This document shows positions 24,824 to 36,481 of a stretch of DNA of 64,000 bases, piece by piece. The position numbers were made by a program, and so were the translations under genes. Origin of the DNA: Eremophila alpestris peregrina (Eukaryota; Chordata; Aves; Passeriformes; Alaudidae). The notes beneath the pieces are model-generated. The model did not search any database, was not told the DNA's origin, and was given only the letters and a program-made list of their open reading frames with translations. Position 1 is the first letter of the stretch, and each line of letters begins with the position of its first letter. Where the stretch lies: positions 16,702,297-16,766,296 of the forward strand of contig WMCF01000003.1 of the NCBI GenBank assembly GCA_009792885.1. The letters are read 5' to 3'.

Positions 24824-27800
24824 GTGAGTGCCTATTTTGAAACATGTTTGCAGTGCTGACTGTTCTGGGAGAGACCACAGAGGACCAGCAGAGTTTGACA
24901 GCAAACTGGGCAAAAATGCAATGGAGAGTGTTCTGCCTCAGCAAGTGCTTGTACCAAGAAGCAAACAGAGATGTTTCCCTACAAATTCAGACTAATCCAA
25001 GCTTCCCTTTCTGAGCCTGTGCTAGTCACACACTCACAGACCATGTCCAGTACTTCCTAGCACCACACAATGCCAGTGGGAAACACCTCTGGTTTGCTTC
25101 CCTCATTCAGTTCAACTTAAATAATTGAGGGAATAGATGGCTAGAGCCCTGTATTACTGAATATCATCTTGCCAGGCTAGGTGCAGGAAGGGGGTTGTGT
25201 CCTGCAACAACTTGGTGGATGAGAAGTAGTATTTCCCTGCATATTTGAGTTTCATTTTGCACAGCCCTACAGGATTAGCAGAGCAGGCATGAGCCCTGGG
25301 ATATTTCAGCCTAGGCCACCAACACCCAGTGCATGCCTCAGTTCTACAGACAGCTGCAGGTAGCAGTCAGGTAATTTGAGGCTCTTAGTAAGTATACAGT
25401 AAGGAGATACACTTCCTCCTGCAGCCTTTTAGCTTTCATACAAGAGGATGTCTTGCAAAGGGATGGCTATCTGATAGTATCCCTTCATGAGAAGGAAGTG
25501 GCAGAGAGAACTGTGATCTATAGGGTGAGAGCTGTCATTGTTAATTACCACAGCAGGTGAGATTATACTCTTGTGGCCTCATTGCACCTGCTGTCCCCTT
25601 ATCTGGTCTGTCTTCCTATAGCTGCCAGTGGTATTTCTTCAGCTTGGTTTCAAGTAAGTACACTGTGCAATGTGACTGAGACAGTGCAGTTACTCCCATT
25701 ACTAGTGTATATGCATAATTAAATCCAGAGAGCTAATTTGCTGCTTTGCAAGGTTTTTATTACCCAAGGGGAAAAATGGGATTCCCAGGCAAAGCTCACT
25801 TGAAAAGAGAGGCTGAGTGATGCAGAAAACTCAATTTTAGTGCTGTAGTGCTTAGCTCTTAGGTGCCCTGATGCCCAGTGAAATGAAAAGCCTGGCTAAG
25901 TGGATATTTAGGTGCCTAATTAGAGCTACAAAAGCTACCACGCAGTCAGAGACTCTCTGAGATGGTCAGAAACAAACACCAAGAAAGGAGCAGGAGCCAC
26001 ATGTATAATTTTGAATGATGTGGGTGCTTCATTCATGCTGCTCATGCCAAGCAATTATTACCTGGGCAGCTGGCCCAGCTGTTACCCATCATATTCACAG
26101 GTTAAGCAAAATCCTCCTGCAAAATAATCCTTGCCAGGATTTGCTGGTACATTCAGGAAAGACAGAAACACACTACAACCAGCTCTTTGGAAATCCTTTG
26201 CCCCTCTTTCTTCCCCCATCTTCCTTATGGTAGCAGTGGCAGTCTGTACCACTCCATTACCCCCTTCTTGCAGCTCTCTGCTAGCTCTGGGTTGAAATTC
26301 CCATGGGATCCCAGTTAGCAGATACAGCTGCTAAAAGGGGAGTGCCTTATCTGTGAATCCCTATAGAACGGAAATACTGAGTTTTTCAGTGCTGTCAGGA
26401 CTTGAGTATGTTTGGGCAGGCCCAGAAGCAGAAATTTAAGCAACCAGAGAGCTTTACTGATGGGATCTTAGGTGTCATGGGGATACAGCCAGTGCCAAAG
26501 TCAGACAAAAGATGAAGAAGGGACTCTGAGGATCTGCATTTTGGATGAAGGAAAAAATCTCTCTGTAGATTTAGGCTGGATAACTATGCAGGATGGGAGG
26601 CAATGGGGAGGCAGCATTATGTTGTATTAATTGTCTGAATGAAGACTATAATTCCCTTCAGTGCACTTCTGTCTGTCGGGCTTCTTGTTTGAAAGTTGAA
26701 GACTATTTCATCTAGAAATGCATGTGACAAAGCTCTCCAAGATGCCCTGTGGGTAGCATTCATTCCCTGGACCTCAGAGGACTGAATGATGGAAATTAAC
26801 AGGACTTCCCATCATGACCCTCCATGATTCTGGGTCAAGATACAAGATAAGCAGTACAAGTAGCTGAAATAAATAAATCTGCTGCAAATTGATTCCACTT
26901 CACAGAAACTTAGTTACTTCCCTTTATTCCTGTGTCTTTCAATGTAATTACATATTGAACTGGGAGCATTTCTGGCACCAAAAGACTTTAAAGGCTAATA
27001 TAAAGATGGAGTATTAAAGTCTAGATTCCTGCCGGAGATAACTGGAATATAGGGCTATATTGGGAACAGTGCAGTGATGGGAAAAGCAATCAATGGTCCT
27101 TGGAGAATGGCAAAGAAAAGTGTCTGTGAAAGACTCATTTTTATTATGCATTTGGAGGACCACCAATTGTCTGAGGTTAAAAAAAAAAATTGAGATTTTA
27201 GTAAAGTTTTATGAAATGAGGACTAAAGCAGATGAAATACCTGTTAGTTCCCATTACAGATATCCATGAGCGGGGCTGACTTAAGGTCAGTGATTTGTAC
27301 AAGGCTTGGCTTTGCTGTCATGGAGGAATAACTTATTCTGCTGGTTTATCTGGCAAAGATGCAAAGATGGGCAGAGCAGGATGAGCAGCCAGGAGGTCAA
27401 GTAGCTTGTTTGGTCTTGGTGTCCCTCTGCCTCTGCACTGGAGTGGCACCCTCCAGCTGCTGTGATCTTTAAGGATCTCCCCCTCGTGGATCTGTCTTCC
27501 CCTGGGAAAATACCCAACATGACCTTTTCCTAAGGTCAGTCTTTAGGACTTCTGGCCACTTGTTGTCCAGCTGAGCTGTTTCACACCCCAAATTTTTGGA
27601 GAGGTATTGCTTCTGTTAATCAGGTCCTGCCTAGGTACTGATGTTTGGAACCTAAGAACAGAAGGGCCCACCTTCACATTTGAGACAAAATATTTCTCTA
27701 TCTCATTTCCCAGCAGGGATAAGGAAGCCAGCAATGGTGGGAGCCAATCCAGCAGGTTTCACTGCCCACACTGACAGCAGTGCAGTAATAGACTGATGCT

Positions 27801-28489
27801 AGCAGGGATCAACAACCCTCTTTGACACAAACAAGTGCACTGTTTCCATTTCAGTCCTTAAAGATGAGCTCTCTGTGAGTGAGGATTTTCACCTTGTCAT
27901 TCCTGGGCTTGGTACCATACACGTTAGAATCCAGGATCTGCTGTTCTTCCATGTTGCTTTTCTTGTAGTTACAAAGTGTCAGAGGTCACCGAGCCCAAGT
28001 AGCTCTTTCAAGTTGGAAACTAAGAAAACCAGAACAAAGCCCTCTGGCATACTAAGAGTAATGATAATGATGCTTTTTTCTTATGGATTGCTCATAATTC
28101 TCAGAATGGCACTTTCATTCTGAAAGTGGCTGGGTTGGTGAAGCACGGAGACCATAATCTATGCACCCTAGATGAGGTTGGTGCAGGAAACAGATCATAG
28201 ATGTTGCTCAGTGCTGTGCTCCTTTACTATCAAACTCCAGAAGAGGGGCCCTGTATTTACCAGAAGTGGGAAGTAATGGCTGAAGATTATCAGAGCTGGT
28301 GGAAGCAATGTAGGTAGACCAGGAAAAGCCTGGAGGTTGAGGAAAGATGGAAAACTGAATGTCCTGAAAGCTTTTGATTAAAATCTTTTACGTGAAAGAT
28401 TTCTGGACTTTAACACTTTTCCATGGATTAGTCCAAAACTAATGCCCAGAAGCAGCACAGGAAAAATCCCAAAATTTGGGGGTTGCTTT
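24824..28489. other. Non-coding stretch, nothing recognised
   Basis: Inspected for exons, RNA genes and repeats without result. A CAG|GTGAGA donor-like word near 25557 has no convincing matching acceptor with an open frame. Confidence 0.5.
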
Positions 28490-28770
28490 CTGAAGTTATT
28501 ATAATAATTACTATATCTTTCCATCTACATCAATCAGTAGTTAGATTTTTTTTCTCATAAACAATGTTATTATTCTGCATACTAAGAAATCTGATTGAAA
28601 AATCTGAAGCATTAAGAAATGGAAAATACTGTGTGCTATCGACTTGGCTTCAGGTACAGTATCTGCTTTAATTAATAACGATGTATCTCTGCAGACCAAG
28701 AATAAAAATATCATCCCCACTATTAATCCTTACATTAAATTTTCAAATCATCAATATTAACTAAATATAG
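28490..28770. promoter_or_regulatory. Possible conserved non-coding element, AT-rich
   Basis: A dense run of TAAT/ATTA cores (for example 'tttaattaataacg' near 28670) has low repeat character and no microsatellite structure. The texture is that of an ancient regulatory element. Conservation cannot be assessed here, and simple AT richness is an alternative. Confidence 0.2.
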
Positions 28771-29546
28771 CTGCAGTAAAACAGAGAAGAAGCATTTGTT
28801 TGTTTTTACTGGACATTATTCTGTGTGTTATATCAAAGATTTCCTTTCAAATTCACCCGATTTGAAAGGTAGAGTTTCTCCTGACTGTGCAAGTTAGCAG
28901 AGAAAGTGCCTGTATTTTATCAAATTCAGCTGCACCTTTCTTGCTGAAGCATGTTTAAAAGCCAGTGGGTCTATTTTTGTGAGTCATTGCAGTCCATTCT
29001 GCTGCTGTTCAGTTGAAGGAAGCTATTTTTGTATTTTTACTATTTTGTAGCAAATGTGCCAATTTAGTTAGTAGTGAAAAAGTTCCAGACATCTGGATGA
29101 TGTGATGAAGGCTGATAAATCCAGAAGAAATCTGTTCCTCTGCTAAAGGGAATGAGCTGACCTGGGAATTCTGAACTAGCATTGCAAAAACCCAAAGCTC
29201 TGCTTTGAAGCAACAGAAGACTAAAGACTGTCTTTTGCATATGCTGAGATATTTGCATAGAAGTTATTTGGTATTGTATTAATCAGCCTGTTGTATTTAT
29301 TATGAGACAGGTCTTGAAATGGGTCCCAAAACATGAATCTGGATTTTAGCACGTTCAAAGAAAAAAACGCAGGGCCACACTGAAAAAATGTCTGAGACTA
29401 TGCCTTCTGGCTGCTTGAGGGACATGAAACTATTTATTTATTAAAAAAAAAAATAGGAAATCTGCCTCTTCTCAAATTTAACTATGTTGACCATTAGAGC
29501 AAAACCTAACAGCATCCTCATGGCTGTTATTCTGTCTCCCTTGTAG

Positions 29547-29640
29547 GCTGAAAAACCATGTTCCCTTCCCAGAAGAAGGACACCAGTTACACCACAGTTC
29601 TCAAGCCCAAGAGCAAGCAGCCTGTTATTATATTTATCAA
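29547..29640 (+). other. Candidate exon with internal ATG, unassigned
   Basis: A strong acceptor ('ttctgtctcccttgtag') ends at 29546, and CAA|GTAAGA follows 29640, giving 94 bases. Two frames are open across the whole segment. In the third an ATG at about 29558 in fair context opens a frame beginning MFPSQKKDTSYTTVLKPKSK, which runs to the donor, as a first coding exon might. I recognise no protein family from this peptide. The short length makes open frames unsurprising. Confidence 0.2.
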
Positions 29641-32600
29641 GTAAGAAACCTTCCTTCTAGAGTTGTTAAAAGGTTGGAGAGCAGAGGTGAAAATGTGTGG
29701 ATGGGCTCACCTTTTGAGATTATATGATCTACAGTGCTTCAGAGGTCCCAGTGACTGAGGATAGCTGTGCCCTCCAATTCTCTCTTCATCCAGTAGGTTA
29801 GAGTCATGCCAGGACTTCCACAGGTAAGGGAATACAGCTTGGAAGATTGCCTCAAGGATGGTGATAACTGGGCCCTGCTGAGATGGTGGCCTTGCTCTTG
29901 GATGGGCTAGCTCAGGGTGCAGAGGTGGGGCTGCAGCCTGGGGCACACCAGCAGCACTGGATGGCAGTGTTACACCAGTTCAAACAGCTTCTTTTAGGTT
30001 CAGGAATAAAGGCAAAAAGCATGCCATGCCTGTGACTGGAAATGTGTGGGGTTTGGAGGGGGCATCTGTAAGTCCTATTGGGATGTACTTGACCAGATTC
30101 CCTTAATTTCCTTCTGCTATCCTGTCTCTATTCTTTGGGGACTACTTTCCCATGCTTTCTTTTCTCCCAGTTCTCTTTTTCTTAGTGTGCATTGAGGTGT
30201 TTCTCATGCCTCTTCTGAGCTGGCCAGGTACTGAAAAGGTCAGAGGTAAACAGCAAAGTTTTGCTAATGCAAAAGCAATATATAAAACACAAGAATCATA
30301 AACCCAACAAAAAACAACATCTTTTTCCTCCTTCCAGTTTTTTATCTTAAGGCAGAAATGACCAGCAGTGCCTTGACATTAGCCCAGTAAAAATGCATAT
30401 AACATTAAGCCTGATAGAACCAAATATACTGCAGGGAAGAAATGGAATTTGTGCAGCTGACAGTTTACTCCTGTTATGGAGTTTGCCTGTCACTGCTAAT
30501 AGCTCAGGGTAGCAATTCCAGGGATGATACTAAGGCAGAGCAGTGTGCATGTAATCCAGTTCTGATACACGCACCAGCACTGTCCCTCCAGAGATGTGTG
30601 GAATGTTCCTCTGGCAGGGAGATGGTAAAGCACTAAAAGCTGCTGAATAGGTATCATGGTGGCTTTGTTCCACTCGCTTGGATCCTGAGCTGGGATTTTT
30701 CTTCTGCTTTTCATCTCATTTATCAGTGTAATACCTGGGTCACCATTTCGTACAGCAAATATAATTACAGTGCAGTTACACTCTGTGACTCTGTTTCATG
30801 ATACCTATAATTACTGTTCATTCATGTAGCTAGGAGGTTAGTTAATTCAGTGAACATATTACTTATCAGTCTGCTCTCTGAGTTACTATATCACATTTTA
30901 ATTGCAACTGTATCTTTTGCAAATACATCTGAGGGTTCACTGTGTGACAGTCATTTGTTTGAGGTTGAACTTCTGATTGAATTCATCCTGTTTACGGCTA
31001 CATGGGGGTTTTTGTGTGGCAGTAGTGTGTCAGGTCAAAAAAAAAAGTTAAATCAACATCCAAACTGGTAAGGCACACTTATCAGTCCTACATGATAAAA
31101 ATCCATGCCCTGCTGAAACATGAGTGGTATGAAGAGCTTAAGAAGGGCAGTGGGGTTGACTCTTAGTTTTGTGAGCCTCCCTGTTTTATGTGCACTCCTT
31201 TAGAGATGATCTGGAGCTGCCTACATTTCAAATGATTGGCAAGAATCATGACACATGGCAAATCATTGGAACTGGGAGAAAAGCCATGAGGAACATTGCT
31301 GTTCCTCTTCCTGCCCATTTCATACAGCTCAGGTTTTCTTCTGAGTACTATTTTGCTGGATTCAGCAGGTCTTGACTTCCAGTCATGGATTATGGCTTTG
31401 CATTTGCAGTGGTAAGATTAGTTTGATGATAAATTTTTTGTGGGAAATGGATTTGTAGAGAATTCTCAAAGCCTGACAGAAAGCTCACAAAGTATGCATC
31501 TGTATGCAAACCTTGAGATAGAAAAGGCTGACATGGAAATGCCATAGAGGAGGACAGACATTGTTGAGAGAGAAATGGAACTGGAAACAAGTTTTAAAGG
31601 ATGGCCTTGCAAATAAGACTAGATACTTTGAATAATTAGAACTAAAGATTCATTGTATCAGGACCCATGAGGGGAAGTTTTAGATGATTTGCTTTAACAG
31701 CATTGTGTGGCAAAAGCTGATAGGCCAAGAAATGCTTATAATGTATTGTAATTAGGAAATAGTTGGCTTCTGATTGTGATGGCGTGAATTGTAACATCTG
31801 TACAGTCTCACCTTCACCATGAGACTGAAAATGGGATAAAAGTTTGTAAAATGCCTCTCAGTTGTCTCATCTCTGGGTCAGTATAAGAGTATAATCTGGC
31901 TTTTTTTTGTTTTGTTTTGTTTTAAATGAAAAAGGTTTGTGCACTTTAGTAGCTTATGAGATCAATCACACTTCAAAGGCTTTTCAGGCTGGAGTCTTGC
32001 AGCCATTTGATGTTAGAAGATGGCAGGAGGGAGCTCCCTCCATCCTTGCTTCCCCTCTTCTCCTGACTTTGTTCTTTCTCCTCAGATAAAGCTGCTGGCA
32101 GAACCAGCAGCAGCACCTCAGACAGCAGAGATGACCTGCCATACATGCCTGGAGCCACTGCAGCATGTCCATACCAATGAGCCTCTTCCCTTCTGCTTTT
32201 CATCTGCTTCACTACCTCCCCCCAGGCCAGGACTTCCTCCCAATGGACTGTGCACCTCACTCCCCTTCCCTTGCTGCTGTGCCTTCTCTCCCCTTAGCCC
32301 CTGCCCCTCTTTTCTTCCCTCAGCTCCCTGAGCTGGGTGTCCAGCACAGATCAGAGGGAAGGAGTGGCTATGCACTTCTCCTGCACAGCTGGCATGGGAG
32401 CCATCGGAAGTTGGTTGCATCTATTCTGTCTGAGATCCCTCAATTCTTTTCCTCTTGGATGCCTATAAATTTTTCAGGGGAAAAAAAAAAAGTATTTTTC
32501 TCCTGGGGAATGAGATTTCAAACCCAGAGACAAATTGACTCTGCATAATATAGGAAATTGTTGATTGTTTTTTTTTTTGTGTGTGTCTATGACTGCAGGA

Positions 32601-34200
32601 TTTTCAGAGGATCAATCTTGGAGCACAGAGGCACTCACATCTTTTCAAAAGCATTGGGAACTCAACCCCTGAATCTCTTGGGACTCCAGGACCCTGTCCA
32701 AACCAGGTGCTCTGAAAGGACAGGGGGATCATGAACCACTCCAGTTTGTCATGCCAAAAGGCTTGATTTTAAGTCTTGCCTTTCCACGTCATGAGTACCA
32801 GCTGCTTTCCAGGAGGTTGCCCTGGGGTGGAGGGAGGAGGAAAGGGCCAGTGATGGGAGCTGTATCTTAGCTAATTTGTAAATTGTCTTTGTACATGCAC
32901 GAAAATTAAGATAATTATATCTCTTATAAGAAGAGGCTGTTTGTGTGCTTTTGCTGTTTATATGTATCTAGAAGGAAATTGCAGGCTATTGCCTGCCAAG
33001 TATATCCCCAGAAATATTTTTGAAACTGTCATCCATAGGCACTGAATACCAGAGGCTGTTTAATCTCTCTCCCACTTTCTTTCTCTCTCCAAGCCTCCAT
33101 CTCTCACTCACTGGCCCAGTTTTTGAGCAAAAAGAGCTTGGCTGTTTATTGCAGTGTAAAGACTTAGTATATCACTATACTGGTCCCATTTTGGATGGGA
33201 CTAGTCCAGCTGACCTTTGGATCTCCATCGTTGTAAGACAGATGGAATTTTGTAATGGCTGTGCTTATTCTATAGCCATCATTTGATCTTATTTATGATT
33301 TGCATTCAAAAGATACGGGGAAACATGGAAAGAAACCTAGAGAGGAATAGGTAAAGGAAACTGAGTCAGTACCAATCCCTTACATCCATGTCCCACAGCT
33401 TGTAGAACCTCTGTTCATTAAAGAAAAGGTGATACTTTGAAAGCAAACCCTCTTCAAGAAGCTCTGATCAGTCAGCCATACCCCTTAAAAACACAACTTA
33501 GAGCATTAATTATATTTAAATGTAATGAAAACATGAAATGTGATTCTAAACTGGAAGCAAGCATAGATCAATTCATTGCAAAGGTAGAATATGGAAACAG
33601 AGCACCTGGCCTGCAGTGTTGGTATTATGATATGTTACCAGGAAATCTCGACAGCGAAAGAAATGTTAGAAATAGAGCTTTTTATGACATCACACATTGT
33701 GCATTGTGGCTTCAGTTAAAAAAAAAAAAAGAAAGGCAGTTCTATGCACACTCTTCCTTGCACATTTCCATCTCTTATTTGAGACAGATACTCCAACATC
33801 TATTGAATTTCTTCCTATTTTTCTGTGATTCAGTGCTTCAGTTGTTACTATTAGTAACTTGATTCCTGGAGACCACAGAATCCCTAAACACAGAGCAAGA
33901 CCTGCTATCCTTTATGCTGTCTATAACATATCAATTGTGCAGTGAACAGTTAAAAGCACAATCCATCTGTACTTTGGAATCATGGGGATTTTTCTCTGGA
34001 ATAAAATAGATACACCAAGTCAGTCCAAATGAGGTGAAAACTACTTAAAGAAGAGAGAGACTTAGACATTCCTGCTTCTAATTGTGCTATTTTTAATACT
34101 TCATCAAAATCAATTCCTTATTCCCTCTGAATTAATTTGTCCATCTTTTGTCCTTTCTTTATTAAATTGCAATTCATATATTGGCAACTTCTGAATTTCT
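29641..34200. other. Non-coding stretch with a pyrimidine-biased section
   Basis: No gene is recognised. From about 32030 to 32330 the plus strand is strongly pyrimidine-rich and contains several acceptor-like CAG/TAG endings (near 32085, 32298 and 32322). No paired donor with an open frame was found. A further C/T-rich run lies at about 33062-33118. An AT-rich block with homeodomain-like words lies at about 32868-33010. A 141-codon frame (33437-33862) contains a poly-A interruption and lacks similarity. Confidence 0.45.
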
Positions 34201-34415
34201 AGGTGAAGCTAATAGCAGTGAATCTTGGATTCATAATTGGTTACAATGCACAGAGGCAAAAATCTTAATGGTCTTTCTGAGGAACTGATTAATTTGCTCT
34301 CCGGAGTGGATATATAAACATTAATTATGTTCTGAAGGGCTTTAGCTATTAAAACCAAGTTAGAAGCAAATACAGGACTGTTTAAATTATCAGTTGTGCT
34401 TTTACCAGAGATGGC
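34201..34415. promoter_or_regulatory. Possible conserved non-coding element
   Basis: Several homeodomain cores are packed in about 200 bases (ATAATTGG, GATTAATTTG, ATTAATTATG, TTTAAATTATC) with intervening non-repetitive sequence and almost no low-complexity runs. The one CpG (CCGGAG) survives in an otherwise AT-rich block. This is the block that most resembles a vertebrate developmental enhancer, judged by texture only. Confidence 0.3.
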
Positions 34416-36419
34416 CAAAGCCACTGGTGTCCGCAGTGTTCCACACAGTACTGTTTGGCACCAAGCTCACCTTGCATAAATTGAACATTTAAACAGTTGC
34501 TCAGCACATCCCCCTATACAAAACTATCACCAGGCTAAGGGGATTTTGGTCAGCTACACTTATCTACCCTTTTCTCTACAGTTCCAGTTTTGGAGAGATG
34601 TTATCGTCAATATTGTTGTTGTTCAATATTGTGCCTGTTCGAGTGCAGTTTTTATGACTGTTATGAAGTATTTATGAGTGTTTGCATCATGATGGTTGCA
34701 GGCCTCGAATAGGACAAGAGAGTAGCCAGAGTGTGTACCTACATGTATCTGCATTGCAGGGACTGGGGTTGGAGAGGTGTGGCACTAGGTGTACCTGCTG
34801 TGCCTGGGAAGGTCCCAGTTTCACAGGGCCAAGGCTCTATGAGCATGGTGAGACCCTGCAGTACTGACCAGTAGTAACATCTGAAGATAAAGACTTTTCC
34901 CTGGAGCGTATAGGTTTACATTTTTGCACAAATGAATATTAGTAGTTATCAGCCGTAACAATTGTCTGTACTTGTGTCGTCCTTTCCTGAATAAAAATCA
35001 AACAAACAAACCCAGTCCTCGAGCCACTCCTCTGGTGCATGCATTTTGAGTAAATTAAAAAAATTCATTTATTTCTTGTTGGGGTTAACGAGCCTTTCAT
35101 TTGGGCAAGGTGGGATGTATCAGGACAGTCATCAGCTTGTATTTCCTCACCCAGCTTGTGTTTCCCAGCCCATGCTGCCTCAGCTGAATGCCACAGTGGA
35201 ATCTACCCTGCTGCTGTTGCTGCTGCATTTCATTTGGGCCAATAAGTCTGTTCTCTTCTTGGACCAGAGCTGGGTTAAGATGATCCTTTTTTAATTAGGT
35301 AATCTTATAATATTCCTGGTTGCCCATATTTTTTCCTCTTGCTCTGTTTTAAAGTGCATTCTTGCACCTCATGAAGATGGAGATGTGTTCTGGATGAATG
35401 ATGTCTGTGAGATAAGGATACAGCCATTTCTCATCCTTAGTTTACTATGACAACACACTGCTGATACATCTTCAGCAAGCACAAAAGCAGTTTTAGTTTT
35501 TTTCAGCTCAACATTTTGCAAAATGTCAAAGCAGCATTGAATCAGAGCACGAGTAAGGCTGATAGCAGATTCTCAGCCTGCCTTCTGGGTTTGGTGTATG
35601 GTGAGACAGGTTTTGCAAGCTCCTGTAAGAACTGGAATGTTAGGAAATGATTCTCTGATCTTTTAGGTTCTACTGCTCTCCCTGAGAACCTTTTTTTTTG
35701 ATAAGATGTCCAAGAAAGATCAGAAAGGAATACATGTGTATTTCAGTTTTTAACTTCTCTAGAGGAGCAGTAAGAAAGACAGAGACATAATGTCTAATAT
35801 ATGCTGTTTAATTAATCCCCAGATAAATTCAAGGGAGAGATAACTGGTCTGTCCCTATAAGTAATAAAGCATGTTAGAAAATGGATCTTTATTTCAGATT
35901 GTTTTATATTTACCCTTTTTGGATGGGATTCAGGAGCCCTGAGGGGAAAAGAGGGACAAGGTTTTCTTCTCCCCAGCTAGTTGAAGTACTAAAGAAATAT
36001 TCCCACCCATTATAAAAGCATAGAAAGTTCTTTTCAAAATTTATTTCTTCACAGCTCTAGCACAGTATGGGACACTGAAGTTTTATTCAAAGATATGTCT
36101 CTCTGTGACATTACAAATTAGAATGCTCAACTTATCATATCAAGGAGAGGAAACTTATTTTCCTGTTGATATAAAGAAGGGAAATAGTTTCAGAAATAGT
36201 TAATTGCAGCTTTTCTGGGAGTGGTTGCATTTATTCATCCTCAAAATGGTTAATGGGAAGGATGACACTGTGTTTCTGCCATTAGCGATCATTTAACACC
36301 CTTCTCTTTAGACACAAGGAGTCTCACACTTAATTGCAGTATTCAGGCCACAGAGATTTTGTTCCAATAGCAGAGGGCTCATACCAACAGCTAAAAACTT
36401 GTCTCCTCCTTTTTGGCAG
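34416..36419. other. Non-coding stretch, nothing recognised
   Basis: No gene, RNA or repeat was identified. A short direct repeat of CAATATTGT occurs twice near 34609-34638 around a TTG triplet run. Confidence 0.5.
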
Positions 36420-36481
36420 GCAAAGATGCTGATGTTCTCCATTAGGTCAGTCAATGTGTGGGGTTTGCCAGTCTCTGCAAG
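36420..36481 (+). other. Weak candidate 62-base exon
   Basis: A very good acceptor ('tctcctcctttttggcag') ends at 36419, and an AAG|GTAAGT donor follows 36481. Only one frame is open through the segment (it begins AKMLMFSIRS). The minus strand also carries a 70-codon frame across this block, so strand and coding status are uncertain. No family is recognised. Confidence 0.17.

Noticed and set aside
33437..33862. 141-codon plus-strand frame
   Set aside because: It contains a poly-A tract in the middle and no domain. The AT-rich setting makes a chance frame of this length plausible.
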